Source of the DNA: Pseudomonas saudimassiliensis
GTDB taxonomy: Bacteria; Pseudomonadota; Gammaproteobacteria; Pseudomonadales; Pseudomonadaceae
Length of the DNA: 64,000 nucleotides
Direction: 5' to 3'
Assembly (NCBI RefSeq): GCF_000939975.1
Contig: NZ_LK391969.1
Coordinates: 2,818,600 to 2,882,599 of the forward strand
The notes under the pieces were generated by a model, which saw only the letters and a program-made list of their open reading frames with translations, searched no databases and was not told where the DNA came from. Below are positions 1-9,303 of this stretch, piece by piece. The position numbers and the translations under genes were made by a program. Numbering within the stretch: the first letter of the stretch is position 1; each line of letters starts with the position of its first letter.

Positions 1-71
1 CCATCAAGATAGATCTGGTGATCGTCAATCAGCAGCAAACGGGTATCGGGGGGGAGAGTAGCTATAGGCAT
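1..71 (-). CDS. Response regulator, N-terminal fragment (cut by window edge)
   Basis: Reading leftwards from an ATG at 71, the frame stays open to the window edge and gives 23 complete codons. They include the stretch LLLIDDHQIYLDG, which matches the first beta strand and the acidic pocket (adjacent Asp pair) of CheY-like receiver domains; the DDH variant is common in LuxR/NarL-type regulators. The rest of the gene lies outside the window, so the output domain cannot be seen. Confidence 0.6.
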   Translation of the reverse strand, partial: MPIATLPPDTRLLLIDDHQIYLD

Positions 72-160
72 GCCGGCAGTTCCCTGGCTTGTCCTGTCCT
101 GAGACAGGATGTGGCTTTTGTTCTGCCCTGATGATAGGCAAGCGCGCCCGGCACGTCCAG

Positions 161-1366
161 TCAGGCGCGCTGCTGGCCCCGGTGCAGGTAGCGGATCAGC
201 AGCAGGCTGATGACCAGCACCAGCAGGCTGCCACCCACCACGGCGGGCCAGCCGGCGATACGCCAGAACGGCGCCAGGTAATAGATCCCCACCGCTGCGC
301 CCAGGTAATAGAACACCGAATACAGTGACGAGGAACTGGCCTTGCCATGGGCAGCGTGCTGGTTGACCCAGCTGTTGGCCAGCGAGTGGGTCAGGAAGAA
401 GCCGAAGGCATTGAAGATCAACCCGGTAATGATCAGCCACAGGGGCTCGGCCAGGGTGATCAGGCAGCCCACCATGAAGATCCCCACGCCCACCGCCATG
501 CCCTGGGCAGCCTGGGCCGGCTTGATGCGCCCCGACAGGCTGGCCGACAGGGTTCCGGCCATATAGGTCAGGAACAGCAGGCCGAGGCTGCTGGCGCCCA
601 GCAACCAGGGCGGCGCGCTGAGCCGGAAGGTGGTGAAGGTATAGAGGTTGATGAACACCATGAAGCCCAGGCCGCCCACCAGGTACGCCGGCAGCAGGGC
701 GCGGTTACGCAGATGGCTGGCGAAGGTGCCGAGGCTGCCGCGCAGCGACAGGCGCTGGGGCCGGAACGCGCTCGGCGCCGGCAGCAGCAGAGCCACGGCC
801 AGGGCGCACAGCAGGCTGGCGCTGCCGAGGGTCAGGAACACCGTCTGCAGGCCGAAGTGGTCTGCAATGAAGCCGCCCAGCACCCGCCCACCGGCCCCGC
901 CCAGGGTGTTGCCACCGATATACAGGCCCACGGCGGCGATCAGCGCCTGGCGGTTCATGCTGTCGCCGAGATAGGCCACCGCCGTGGCCGGCAACACGCC
1001 CAGCGCCACGCCCTGGGCCATGCGCATCCAGAGCAGGGCGTCGAAGCTGGTACTGAACGCCATGCCCAGGGTCAACAAGGCCGTCACCACCAGGCCGATG
1101 ATCAGCGGCGCGCGGCGGCCGAAGGCATCGGACAGCGGGCCGTGGGCCAACAGCGACAGACCCAACGTCAGGCTGGTCAGGGTAAAGGCATTACTGGCTT
1201 GCAGCGTGCTGACACCGTACTGCGTGGAAATCAGCGGCAGCAAGGGGTGGATGGCGTACAGGTTACCGAAGACGACCAGCGAGGAAATGAACAAGGCCAG
1301 GCTGGCACGGCGGAAAGCGGGTGTGCCCCGCTCGATCAGAGCGGGGGCACTGGCCTCGGAGGGCAT
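161..1366 (-). CDS. MFS transporter, YnfM-like
   Basis: A 401-residue inner-membrane protein with about twelve hydrophobic segments and the MFS loop 2-3 signature (GPLSDAFGRRAP) between helices 2 and 3, the pattern of drug/sugar efflux carriers of the YnfM group. The ATG at 1366 was chosen because a longer reading would run back into apt, and this start lies four bases after the apt stop, suggesting co-transcription as the last gene of an anr-apt-MFS series. The substrate cannot be told from sequence. Confidence 0.8.
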   Translation of the reverse strand: MPSEASAPALIERGTPAFRRASLALFISSLVVFGNLYAIHPLLPLISTQYGVSTLQASNAFTLTSLTLGLSLLAHGPLSDAFGRRAPLIIGLVVTALLTLGMAFSTSFDALLWMRMAQGVALGVLPATAVAYLGDSMNRQALIAAVGLYIGGNTLGGAGGRVLGGFIADHFGLQTVFLTLGSASLLCALAVALLLPAPSAFRPQRLSLRGSLGTFASHLRNRALLPAYLVGGLGFMVFINLYTFTTFRLSAPPWLLGASSLGLLFLTYMAGTLSASLSGRIKPAQAAQGMAVGVGIFMVGCLITLAEPLWLIITGLIFNAFGFFLTHSLANSWVNQHAAHGKASSSSLYSVFYYLGAAVGIYYLAPFWRIAGWPAVVGGSLLVLVISLLLIRYLHRGQQRA

Positions 1367-1370
1367 CGAC

Positions 1371-1916
1371 TTATTCGTTCTCTTCGAAGGCGCACAGGGT
1401 AAAGGTGGCGATGCCGGCATCCTGGATCAGCCGCGAGCCGCCCAGGTCGGGCAGGTCGATGATGGCAGCGGCTTCGTAGACTTCAGCGCCGAGCAGGGAC
1501 ACCAGCCGGGCTGCAGCCAGGAAGGTACCGCCGGTGGCGATCAGGTCATCCAGCAACAGCACCTGGTCGCCCTCGGTCAGTGAGTCACGGTGGATTTCCA
1601 GGTGCGCCTCGCCGTACTCGGTGCTGTAGGCCTCGCGCAAGCAATCGGCGGGCAGCTTGCCGGCCTTGCGGAACAGGATAAGCGGCTTGTTGAGCTCATA
1701 GGCCAGTACCGCACCCAGCAGGAAGCCCCGGGCATCAATGGCGCCAATGTGGGTCACCGGCGACTCCACATAACGCTGGATCATGCTGTCGGCCACCATG
1801 CGCATGGCGCGGGGCGACTGGTACAGGGGCGTAATGTCACGGAAGGTGACGCCTTCCTTGGGGAAGCCCGGCACCGGGCGGATCAGGGATTTGATCGTGA
1901 ATTCGTCAAAAATCAT
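1371..1916 (-). CDS. apt: Adenine phosphoribosyltransferase
   Basis: Cytoplasmic purine-salvage enzyme converting adenine and PRPP to AMP and pyrophosphate. The 181-residue length is the usual one. The PRPP-binding motif [13 protein letters not shown] sits at about residues 119-131, and the N-terminal part carries the [15 protein letters not shown] stretch typical of bacterial Apt. It lies 18 bp after anr on the same strand and just before the MFS gene. The apt-anr neighbourhood is familiar from other Pseudomonas genomes. Confidence 0.95.
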   Translation of the reverse strand: MIFDEFTIKSLIRPVPGFPKEGVTFRDITPLYQSPRAMRMVADSMIQRYVESPVTHIGAIDARGFLLGAVLAYELNKPLILFRKAGKLPADCLREAYSTEYGEAHLEIHRDSLTEGDQVLLLDDLIATGGTFLAAARLVSLLGAEVYEAAAIIDLPDLGGSRLIQDAGIATFTLCAFEENE

Positions 1917-1934
1917 GGGATAAGCGGTCCTGGT

Positions 1935-2663
1935 TCAGTCGTTCTGGCCGCCGGCCAGAGCACAGAGCTGAATATAGTCGAGGATTTCGATCTGCTTGCC
2001 TTCAGCAGTGATCAGCCCCTGCTGCTGGAAGCGGGTGAATACCCGGGAAACGGTTTCCACCGCCAGTCCCAGATAGTTGCCGATTTCGCTGCGGGACATG
2101 GCCAGGCGGAACACCTTGGCCGAGTAGCCACGCATGCGAAAACGCGCCGACAGGTTGATCAGCAGGGTGGCGATACGCTGGTCGGCATTCTTGCGCGACA
2201 GCAGCAGCATCATTTCCTGGTCCTCACGCAACTCCCGACTCATCAACCGCATCAACTGCTTGCGCAGCTGCGGCAGGACCGCGGTCAGCTCGTCGAGGGT
2301 CTCGAAGGGGATCTCGCACACCGAAGTGGTTTCCAGCGCCACGGCGGTCACCGTATAGCGACCGGTATCCATGCCGGACATGCCGATCAGTTCGCCCGCC
2401 AGGTGGCAGCCGGTGATCTGCTCGTCGCCCTCGTCGGACAGACTGTAGGTCTTGATCGCCCCGTTGCGCAGCGCAAAGATGGAGCTGAACTCGTCGCCCT
2501 GGCGGAACAGTACCTCGCCCCGGCGCAGCGGACGACCGCGCTTGACGATGCGGTCAAGCGCATCCATTTCATCGGCATGCAGCGCGATGGGCAGGCACAT
2601 GCAGGCCAGACTGCAATCCTTGCAGTGGGCCTCGCGGGCGATCAACGGCGTGACACTGTTCAT
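1935..2663 (-). CDS. anr: Anr/Fnr oxygen-responsive transcription regulator
   Basis: CRP/FNR-family regulator of 242 residues. N-terminal cysteines C14, C17, C21 and C23, plus C116 in the sensor domain, supply the candidate ligands for an oxygen-labile [4Fe-4S] cluster; FNR-type proteins use three of the N-terminal cysteines and the distal one. A cyclic-nucleotide-like beta roll is followed by a dimer helix and a winged helix-turn-helix at about 189-211 whose recognition helix contains the E-x-x-S-R pattern (ETVSRVF) that reads TTGAT half-sites. Such half-sites occur upstream of ccoN at 11433-11446 and of usp at 21023-21036. The gene lies directly beyond the cco assembly genes it is expected to control. 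Confidence 0.95.
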   Translation of the reverse strand: MNSVTPLIAREAHCKDCSLACMCLPIALHADEMDALDRIVKRGRPLRRGEVLFRQGDEFSSIFALRNGAIKTYSLSDEGDEQITGCHLAGELIGMSGMDTGRYTVTAVALETTSVCEIPFETLDELTAVLPQLRKQLMRLMSRELREDQEMMLLLSRKNADQRIATLLINLSARFRMRGYSAKVFRLAMSRSEIGNYLGLAVETVSRVFTRFQQQGLITAEGKQIEILDYIQLCALAGGQND

Positions 2664-2750
2664 TACGGACAGATCTCCTGTTCTGCAGCCGCTAGCCGAA
2701 CGGCCAACGTGCTCTGTCGGATCAGCGGGAATTCTATCATCGCTTGGGGC

Positions 2751-3479
2751 TCAATGTCCGGTATGGGGCGCGTGATGGTGCGCATTGCCATGGTGCCCGC
2801 CCATGAGCCAGGCGGTATGCGGCCCGGGTATGGTCCAGATACCGAACAGGATGATCACCAGGCCCGCAGTAACGCGTACGGCACGCTTCCTGAGGATCGC
2901 CAGCATGCGACTGGCGAATAATCCGGTCGCCAGCAGGGTGGGCAGCGTGCCCAGGCCGAAGGTCGCCATCAGCCCGGCAGATACCGCCGCATCGCCCTGG
3001 CTGCTGGCCCAGACCAGGGTGCTGTAGACCAGGCCACAGGGCAGCCAGCCCCACAGCGAGCCCAGCAGGATAGCCTGGGGCAACCGACTGACCGGCAACA
3101 GCTTGCGTGCGTGGGGCTCGAGATGCCGCCAGAGGCCACGACCGACTCGCTCGATGCGCGTCAGCCCGGCCCACCAGTTGGCCAGGTACAGTCCCATGGC
3201 GATCATCAGCAGTCCGGCCACCACCCGCAGGCCCTGGCCCAGGCCCAGATCCTGGATCAGCCAGCCGAGGCTGCCGATCAGCGCGCCGGCCAGGGTATAG
3301 CTGGCGATGCGGCCGAAGTTGTAACCCAGCAGCACCCGCCACAGCCGCCAGCCATGGCGTTGCTCGGCGGGAATGGCCAGGGTCAGGGCGCCCATCAGCC
3401 CGCCGCACATGCCGATGCAATGGCCACCGCCGAGCAGCCCGAGGGCGAGGGCGGTAAGAAACAGCGGCAGCAACTCCAT
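2751..3479 (-). CDS. TauE/SafE-family membrane protein linked to cbb3 assembly
   Basis: A 242-residue polytopic protein with about six membrane segments. It opens with a glycine-rich first helix carrying GGGHCIGMCGG, where the His/Cys pair suggests metal handling, and ends in a histidine-rich tail (GHHGNAHHHAPHTGH). Proteins of this type are commonly encoded directly after ccoS in Pseudomonas and are annotated as sulfite exporter or cytochrome biogenesis proteins. Position (2 bp after ccoS) and the metal-like motifs point to copper delivery for the oxidase; that role is inferred, not established. Confidence 0.75.
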   Translation of the reverse strand: MELLPLFLTALALGLLGGGHCIGMCGGLMGALTLAIPAEQRHGWRLWRVLLGYNFGRIASYTLAGALIGSLGWLIQDLGLGQGLRVVAGLLMIAMGLYLANWWAGLTRIERVGRGLWRHLEPHARKLLPVSRLPQAILLGSLWGWLPCGLVYSTLVWASSQGDAAVSAGLMATFGLGTLPTLLATGLFASRMLAILRKRAVRVTAGLVIILFGIWTIPGPHTAWLMGGHHGNAHHHAPHTGH

Positions 3480-3481
3480 GC

Positions 3482-3706
3482 TCAGGTGTCATCCCCGTGG
3501 GGCTTGTCGTCCTTGGCTGGCGCGTCCTGTTTCCGGGCCTTCTGGGCGGCGGACAGGTGCGCGGGGTCTTCCTCGTCGAACAGGATGCTATGGGCCGGGC
3601 TGTCGAGGTCGTCGTACTGCCCGTTGTTGACTGCCCAGTTGAAGACGCAGATGGCAATGATCACCAAGACAATGGCGACCGGCACCAGGATATAGAGAAT
3701 GGTCAT
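3482..3706 (-). CDS. ccoS: Cytochrome cbb3 oxidase assembly protein CcoS
   Basis: Small 74-residue protein with one N-terminal membrane helix (residues about 4-24), then a short acidic cytoplasmic tail including NNGQYDDLDSPAHSILFDE, the conserved CcoS signature. CcoS is needed for cofactor insertion into the CcoN subunit. Its start overlaps the ccoI stop by 4 bp, indicating translational coupling in the ccoGHIS assembly operon. Confidence 0.92.
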   Translation of the reverse strand: MTILYILVPVAIVLVIIAICVFNWAVNNGQYDDLDSPAHSILFDEEDPAHLSAAQKARKQDAPAKDDKPHGDDT

Positions 3707-6162
3707 GCGAGCTGCTCCTGTAATGGCATGGCGGCCTGGCGCCCGCGGCGCGTGCTACGGGGCAGGCGGTTGAGCCGCAGGGCATTGAGCACCACCAGCA
3801 GCGAGCTGGCGGACATTCCCGCCGCGGCCAGCGCAGGCGACACCAGGCCCAGCGCCGCCAGCGGTAGTATTCCGGCATTATAGGCGCCCGCCCAGAACAG
3901 GTTCTGGATCATGATTCGGCGCGTGCGGCGAGCCACGGTGAAGGTATCGTCAAGGGCCTGCAGGCGGCTGCTGAGCAGCACCGCGTCGGCGCTGGTCTTG
4001 GCCAGGTCCGAGGCTTCGCCCATGGCCACCGAGATATTGGCACTGGCCAGCACCGGCACATCGTTGACGCCATCGCCCAGCATCAACACCTGGGCGCCCG
4101 CGTGCTGCAGCTGCTGGACGAAGGCCAGTTTGTCCGCCGGGGTGGCGTTGCCGATGGCCTCGGCAATACCCAGCTGCCGGGCCATGCGCTCAACCACCGG
4201 AGCATGGTCACCCGACAGCAGTACCACGCGCAGCCCACGGCCCTTGAGCTGGCTGATCAGTTGAGCCGTATCGCTGCGCAGGCGATCATTGAGCACGAAC
4301 CAGGCCAGCGGTCCGCTGGCATTGCCGATCAGCAACCACTGGCCGGCTTCGTCAGGCAGCGCGGGCGCTGCCCAATCACCCAGCTCGGCCACATAGGCCG
4401 GCTTGCCGATGCGCAGCAATTGCCCGCCGCAACGGCCTTCCAGGCCCTGGCCGGGGTGGCTGGTCACGCTCTCGGCCTGGCTGGCGCTGCGCCCGAAGGC
4501 CCGGGCGATGGGGTGTTCGGAACGGGACTCGATCATCCGCGCCAGTTGCAGGGCGCGCTCGCCGTCCTGACCGGGGAAGGCAACAATCCGCTCCAGCGTC
4601 ATGCGCCCTTCGGTCAGGGTACCGGTCTTGTCGAGAATCACCGTGTCGATCTTGTTCAGGCCTTCCAGCACATGGCCGCGGGTAATCAACAGGCCGAGCT
4701 TCTGCAAACTGCCGGTGGCAGTGGTCAGGGCGGTCGGGGTGGCCAGCGACAGGGCGCAGGGGCAGGTGGCGACCAGCATGGCGATGATGATCCAGAAGGC
4801 CGTTTCGCCATTGACCAGCCACCACCAGGCGCCGCCGACCACCACGATGGAAATCAGCACGGTAATCAGGAAGTACTGCGCAACCTGGTCGGCAAGGCGG
4901 GCCAGGCGCGGCTTGTCCGCCTGGGCGCGTTCGAGCAGGCGGACGATGGCCGACAGCCGGGTATCACTGCCCACGGCGCTGACCTGGATCTGCAGCGGCC
5001 CCTCGACGTTCATGGTACCGGCGGTTACCCGGTCGCCCACCTGCTTGGCCAGGGGCAGGTATTCACCGGACAGGGCCGATTCGTCAATGCTGCTGACGCC
5101 GCGGGTAATCACCCCGTCGGCGGGAATGCTTTCCCCGGGCTTGATCTCCAGCAGATCACCGGGCTGCACCTCTTCGAGCATGATGCGCTGCGGCTGACCC
5201 TCGGCATCGACCCGCAGGGTGCTGGGCGGCAGCAGGTTGACCAGCTTGGCGGTGCTCTCCACGGTGCGCTGGCGGGCGCGGCGTTCCAGGTAGCGGCCCG
5301 CCAGCAGGAAGAAGGCGAACATCACCACCGAATCGAAGTAGATCTCCCCGGAGCTGGTCAGGGTCGCCCAGATGCCCGCAGCATAGGCGCTGCCGATGGC
5401 CATGGAGACGGACACGTCCATGCTCAGGCGGCGATTTTTCAGGTCGCGCCAGGCGCCGCGGAAGAAGGGCGCGCAGCTGTAGAGCACCACCGGGGTGGTC
5501 AGGATCAGCGCCGCCCAGCGCAGGGTAACTGCCATGGCCGGCGTTACGTCCTGGTTGAACCCATCCCACAGGGCCATTGTGGCCATCATCACCTGCATGA
5601 ACATCAGGCCGGCCAGGCCCAGGCGGCGCAGGTACTGGCGATTCTCCCGGGCGATCTGTTCGCTGGCCTTGTCCGGCTCGTAGGGGTGGGCGGCGTAGCC
5701 GATACGCTTGATCTCGCCAAGCAGCACGGACAGCCGGGTCTGCGTGGCATCCCAAGCCAGGTTCAGTCGGTTGTTGCCCAGGTTCAGCGTTGCCTCGACC
5801 ACGCCGGGCATCTGCATCAGGCGTTTCTCGATCAGCCAGCCGCAGGCGGCGCAGCTGATGCCCTCGATCAGCAGTTCGATCTGCTGCTGGTCACCATCGC
5901 TGCGCACATAGCGTTGTTGCACGTCACTGCGATCCAGCATCTCCAGCTCATCCTGCAGCGCCTGGGGCAGGGCTTCGGGGTTGGCGGAGTTCTCCGTACG
6001 GTGGGTGTAGTAGGACTCCAGGCCGCCGGCGACGATGGCATCGGCCACCGCCTGGCAACCGGGACAGCACATGGCGCGCTGTTCACCGAGGATGGTGCTG
6101 AACCACGACGAGCCGGCCGGAACCGGTTCGCCGCAGTGATAGCAGGGGGTGGGTTGGGTCAT
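3703..6162 (-). CDS. ccoI: Copper-translocating P1B-type ATPase CcoI/FixI
   Basis: An 819-residue inner-membrane copper pump that supplies CuB of the cbb3 oxidase. In order: a Cys-rich N-terminus (CYHC at 7-10, CCPGC at 32-36), a heavy-metal domain with CAAC at 104-107, membrane helices, the actuator SGE at 365-367, the transmembrane metal site CPC at 467-469, the phosphorylation motif DKTGTLT with D511, and the hinge motif GDGVND. The N-terminal Cys-rich extension distinguishes FixI/CcoI from ordinary CopA. It overlaps ccoH by 4 bp upstream and ccoS by 4 bp downstream. Confidence 0.95.
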   Translation of the reverse strand: MTQPTPCYHCGEPVPAGSSWFSTILGEQRAMCCPGCQAVADAIVAGGLESYYTHRTENSANPEALPQALQDELEMLDRSDVQQRYVRSDGDQQQIELLIEGISCAACGWLIEKRLMQMPGVVEATLNLGNNRLNLAWDATQTRLSVLLGEIKRIGYAAHPYEPDKASEQIARENRQYLRRLGLAGLMFMQVMMATMALWDGFNQDVTPAMAVTLRWAALILTTPVVLYSCAPFFRGAWRDLKNRRLSMDVSVSMAIGSAYAAGIWATLTSSGEIYFDSVVMFAFFLLAGRYLERRARQRTVESTAKLVNLLPPSTLRVDAEGQPQRIMLEEVQPGDLLEIKPGESIPADGVITRGVSSIDESALSGEYLPLAKQVGDRVTAGTMNVEGPLQIQVSAVGSDTRLSAIVRLLERAQADKPRLARLADQVAQYFLITVLISIVVVGGAWWWLVNGETAFWIIIAMLVATCPCALSLATPTALTTATGSLQKLGLLITRGHVLEGLNKIDTVILDKTGTLTEGRMTLERIVAFPGQDGERALQLARMIESRSEHPIARAFGRSASQAESVTSHPGQGLEGRCGGQLLRIGKPAYVAELGDWAAPALPDEAGQWLLIGNASGPLAWFVLNDRLRSDTAQLISQLKGRGLRVVLLSGDHAPVVERMARQLGIAEAIGNATPADKLAFVQQLQHAGAQVLMLGDGVNDVPVLASANISVAMGEASDLAKTSADAVLLSSRLQALDDTFTVARRTRRIMIQNLFWAGAYNAGILPLAALGLVSPALAAAGMSASSLLVVLNALRLNRLPRSTRRGRQAAMPLQEQLA

Positions 6163-6674
6163 TTTGCCGAGAGCTGGTGCTGCTGTCCCATGACCAGGGT
6201 GATCTCGCCGGTCAGGCGCCAGCCGTCTTCACCCGGCTGGGCCGGGTCGCTCAGGTCGACATAATGCCGGCCCTGGATACTGTGCTCCAGCTGGCCGGTG
6301 TAGTGATTGTCGGCAATCTGCTGCAACACCAGGCTGCGGTCCCGCTCGGCATGGGTCGGCGACATGAGCTCCAGCAGCAGCTGGGGCGGCAGGGCGTCGA
6401 GCTCGCCGTCCAGTCGCAGGCTGACATCACCGGTCACCTCGTCGATGCTGAACTCGGCGTGCAGGCCGAGCTCGCTGGCGCGGTGATCGCGGCCCATATG
6501 CATGTTGATCGCGCGGCCTTCCTTGTAATAGTTGTCACGCACCATGCTGTCGGGATTGAGCTGGGAGACATACAGCAGGCCCATGCCGATGACCACGGCA
6601 AACACCAGGATGCTGATCAGGAACCAGGGCCAGAACTGCTTGTACCACGGAGGAATATTGTCGTCGTTGCGCAT
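6159..6674 (-). CDS. ccoH: FixH/CcoH-family cbb3 assembly protein
   Basis: A 171-residue protein with one N-terminal membrane helix (about 13-36) after a PWYKQFWPW motif typical of FixH, and a periplasmic beta-rich domain. CcoH joins the CcoNOP assembly complex. The ATG at 6674 was chosen over an upstream one because the longer reading would overlap ccoG heavily; the chosen start lies 4 bp after the ccoG stop. Its end overlaps the ccoI start. Confidence 0.9.
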   Translation of the reverse strand: MRNDDNIPPWYKQFWPWFLISILVFAVVIGMGLLYVSQLNPDSMVRDNYYKEGRAINMHMGRDHRASELGLHAEFSIDEVTGDVSLRLDGELDALPPQLLLELMSPTHAERDRSLVLQQIADNHYTGQLEHSIQGRHYVDLSDPAQPGEDGWRLTGEITLVMGQQHQLSAK

Positions 6675-6678
6675 ATGT

Positions 6679-8091
6679 TTACCTGACTGTCGGGCCCATG
6701 AAGCGGCTTTCGGAGGTGGCCGAGACGCTGTCATCATCGGCGGCGGTAACAATGAAGGTGATCGGCATATTGGTGCCTTCCATGAACTCGGGCTCCAGTT
6801 GCACGTTCACCGGTACTTGCAGCAGGCTGCTTGGCTCAACGGTGAGCCGGTCGGCGGACATGACCAGATCCAGCTCCGGATGGCCTTCAACTGCCAGGGT
6901 GAAGGTGCGGGTTTCCTGGCCCTTGTTCATGACCTTGATTATGTACACGTTTTCAATGGCCCCGCCACGCGCTTCCCGATACAGGACGTTGCGGTCGCGC
7001 TGCACGTCGAGGTTCACCTGGGCCATGTTGCCGACGGTGACGACGAACATGCCGATCATCAGCAGCAGGGCGGCGCCGTAGCCGATCAGGCGCGGACGCA
7101 ACACGCGGGTCTTCTGCCCGGCCATGTTGTGCTCGGTGGTGTAGCGGATCAGGCCGCGTTCGTAGCCCATCTTGTCCATGACGTCGTCACAGGCATCGAT
7201 ACAGGCCGCGCACTGGATGCACTCATGCTGCAGGCCGTCACGAATGTCGATGCCGGTAGGGCAGACCTGGACGCACATGGTGCAATCGATGCAGTCACCC
7301 AGGCCCAGCTCGGCAGGCTCCACGCCCTTCTTGCGCGGGCCGCGGTCCTCGCCCCGGTTATAGTCATAGGTCACCACCATGGTGTCCTTGTCGAACATCA
7401 CGCTCTGGAAGCGGGCATAGGGGCACATGTAGAAGCACACCTGCTCGCGCAGCCAGCCGGCGTTGATGTAGGTCGCCGCGGTGAAGAAGAAGATCCAGAA
7501 CGCCGCCCAGCCGTTGAGGTTGAAGGTCACCAGGTCGACCAGCAGCCCGCGGATGGGGGTGAAATAACCGACAAAGGTCAGCGCGGTGACGAGCGAGACC
7601 AGCACCCACAAGGTGTGCTTGGCGCTGCGGCGCAGCACCTTGTTGGCGCTCAGGGGGGCAGCGTCGAGCTTGATGCGGGCGTTGCGCTCACCCTCGGTGA
7701 CGCGCTCGGCCCACATGAAAATCCAGGTCCACACGGTTTGCGGACAGGTATAACCACACCAGATACGGCCGGCAAAGGTAGTGATGAAGAACAGGCCGAA
7801 GGCGCAGATGATCAGCAGGAAGGACAGCAGGAAGAAGTCCTGCGGCTGGAAAGTGGCGCCGAAGATATGGAACTGGCGTGCCGGCAGGTCCCACAGCACG
7901 GCCTGGCGCCCGTCGACATTCAGCCACGCGGTACCGAAGAACAGCAGGAACAGCGCCGCCACACCTGCCAGACGGATGTTCTTGAAAAAACCCTTATAAG
8001 AGCGCGTATGAATATTCTCGCGCTTGGCGTACAGGTCGACTGTTTCTATCTTGTCCGGGGAAATGTCTTTAACGGGTATCTTCTCGCTCAT
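6679..8091 (-). CDS. ccoG: Cbb3 oxidase accessory protein CcoG (RdxA/FixG family)
   Basis: A 470-residue membrane ferredoxin-like protein. It has several transmembrane helices, a CGYTCPQ motif at 112-118 and a CFYMCPYARFQ motif at about 219-229. Two 4Fe-4S motifs follow (C267/270/273/277 and C291/294/297/301), and the C-terminus is an Ig-like periplasmic domain. The family is reported to act as a cupric reductase supplying Cu(I) to the oxidase. First gene of the assembly operon, separated from ccoP by a 133-bp gap with a strong hairpin. Confidence 0.95.
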   Translation of the reverse strand: MSEKIPVKDISPDKIETVDLYAKRENIHTRSYKGFFKNIRLAGVAALFLLFFGTAWLNVDGRQAVLWDLPARQFHIFGATFQPQDFFLLSFLLIICAFGLFFITTFAGRIWCGYTCPQTVWTWIFMWAERVTEGERNARIKLDAAPLSANKVLRRSAKHTLWVLVSLVTALTFVGYFTPIRGLLVDLVTFNLNGWAAFWIFFFTAATYINAGWLREQVCFYMCPYARFQSVMFDKDTMVVTYDYNRGEDRGPRKKGVEPAELGLGDCIDCTMCVQVCPTGIDIRDGLQHECIQCAACIDACDDVMDKMGYERGLIRYTTEHNMAGQKTRVLRPRLIGYGAALLLMIGMFVVTVGNMAQVNLDVQRDRNVLYREARGGAIENVYIIKVMNKGQETRTFTLAVEGHPELDLVMSADRLTVEPSSLLQVPVNVQLEPEFMEGTNMPITFIVTAADDDSVSATSESRFMGPTVR

Positions 8092-8160
8092 ATATCAGGC
8101 TGACCATATCGTTAAGAGGAGGGACGCCTGGCCAGAGCAGTGCTGGTCAGGGATACGCGA

Positions 8161-8194
8161 ATGCGCCCGACCAGAATAACCGGGTCGGGCGCAT
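8161..8194 (-). terminator. Hairpin between ccoP and ccoG
   Basis: Perfect 12-bp inverted repeat (8161-8172 with 8183-8194) enclosing 10 bases, GC-rich, lying between the ccoNOQP structural genes and ccoGHIS. No T-run follows on the minus strand, so it is a weak terminator, an mRNA-stabilising stem or a processing site rather than a classical intrinsic terminator. A less perfect second stem around 8129-8151 follows it. It could set the ratio of structural to assembly gene expression. Confidence 0.5.
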
Positions 8195-8224
8195 CACACC
8201 ATGCGACAGGGCGTCGCGCGGGGG

Positions 8225-9112
8225 TTACTTGTCTTCCAGCGAGAGGCCGTAGACGTAGGACGCCAGCATGTGCAGCTTGTCGTCACCCAGGTGAGCCTGG
8301 GACGGCATGTTACCGTTACGACCGGCACGTACGGTGTGTTGCACCTGCAGCATGCTGGAACCGTACAGCCATACATCATCGGTCAGGTTGGGCGCGCCCA
8401 GCAGCGGGTTACCCTTGCCGTCCGGACCGTGGCAGGCCACGCAGTTGGCCGCGAAGACCTTCTGGCCGGCTTCGATATCCACACCTTCGGATTCCAGGCC
8501 CGCCAGGCTACGAACATAGCCAGACACGTTACGTACACCTTCCTCGCCAACGACCGCCAACCAGGCCGGCATGGCAGCCTGACGGCCGCGCTGCAGGGTG
8601 GTGAGGATCTGCTCGGGCTCGCCGCCCCACAGCCAGTCGTTGTCGGTCAGGTTCGGGAAGCCGAAGGCACCCCGGGCGTCGGAACCGTGGCACACCGAGC
8701 AGTTGGTGGCGAACAGGCGCTGACCGATACGGCGCGCTTCTTCATCACGGGCTACTTCGGCGATCGACAGGTCGGTGTAACGGGCGAAGATCGGTGCAAA
8801 CTGCTCTTCGGCACGCTCTACTTCACGCTCGTACTGGTTGACCTGGGTCCAGCCCAGTACGCCCGGCCATTTGCCCATGCCGGGGTACAGGATCAGGTAG
8901 ATCACGGTGAAGACCAGAGTCGCCACGAACAGCATGAACCACCAGCGGGGCAGGGGGTTATCCAGTTCGGCGATGCCGTCATACTCGTGACCGGTAGTGC
9001 TGTTGGTCTGGTCCGGCCGCTGGCCCTTGCGCGTGGCGAACAGCAGCCAGGTGATCAGGACAAGGAAGACCACGGTGAGGGCAATGATATACCCGCTCCA
9101 GAAATTACTCAT
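8225..9112 (-). CDS. ccoP: Cbb3 oxidase subunit III, di-heme cytochrome c
   Basis: A 295-residue electron-entry subunit. An N-terminal membrane helix (about 6-26) and a second one (about 57-76) precede two periplasmic cytochrome c domains with CSVCH at 138-142 and CVACH at 224-228; distal Met ligands are available in the MPAW and MPSQ motifs. The two-helix N-terminus marks the longer CcoP type. The start overlaps the ccoQ stop by 4 bp. Confidence 0.96.
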   Translation of the reverse strand: MSNFWSGYIIALTVVFLVLITWLLFATRKGQRPDQTNSTTGHEYDGIAELDNPLPRWWFMLFVATLVFTVIYLILYPGMGKWPGVLGWTQVNQYEREVERAEEQFAPIFARYTDLSIAEVARDEEARRIGQRLFATNCSVCHGSDARGAFGFPNLTDNDWLWGGEPEQILTTLQRGRQAAMPAWLAVVGEEGVRNVSGYVRSLAGLESEGVDIEAGQKVFAANCVACHGPDGKGNPLLGAPNLTDDVWLYGSSMLQVQHTVRAGRNGNMPSQAHLGDDKLHMLASYVYGLSLEDK

Positions 9113-9297
9113 TTTTCATTACTCCTGGTGTCTTGCTGCTCCCGCGTCTTCTGGTCTTCATCGTCGTCGGCGAAGGGTAGCTGAGCGGCCTCATCAAAAT
9201 CCTTCTTCTTGTATGAGCTGTAGGCCCATATCACGATGCCAATAAAGGCCACCATGGCGAAGATGGTGGCGATGCCGCGTAGAGTGTTGATATCCAT
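9109..9297 (-). CDS. ccoQ: Cbb3 oxidase subunit CcoQ
   Basis: Small 62-residue single-helix protein (helix about 8-27) with a charged cytoplasmic tail beginning SYKKKDFDEAA, the CcoQ signature. It stabilises the association of CcoP with CcoNO. Six bases separate it from ccoO and four overlap ccoP, so it is part of ccoNOQP. Confidence 0.93.
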   Translation of the reverse strand: MDINTLRGIATIFAMVAFIGIVIWAYSSYKKKDFDEAAQLPFADDDEDQKTREQQDTRSNEK

Positions 9298-9303
9298 TGT
9301 GGG

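Noticed and set aside
347-1402. Long plus-strand reading frame of 351 codons
   Set aside because: It is antisense to the MFS gene, rich in Gln, Ala, Gly and Arg, and has no recognised motif; it follows from the GC-rich codon pattern of the real gene.
2737-3657. Second long frame overlapping the TauE/SafE-like gene
   Set aside because: The other frame encodes a membrane protein with clear motifs and operon overlap; this one is Arg/Pro-rich low-complexity sequence.
4102-6264. Long plus-strand reading frame of 720 codons opposite ccoI
   Set aside because: Composition is the Gln/His/Gly-rich pattern expected for the opposite strand of a high-GC gene, and ccoI is clearly real.
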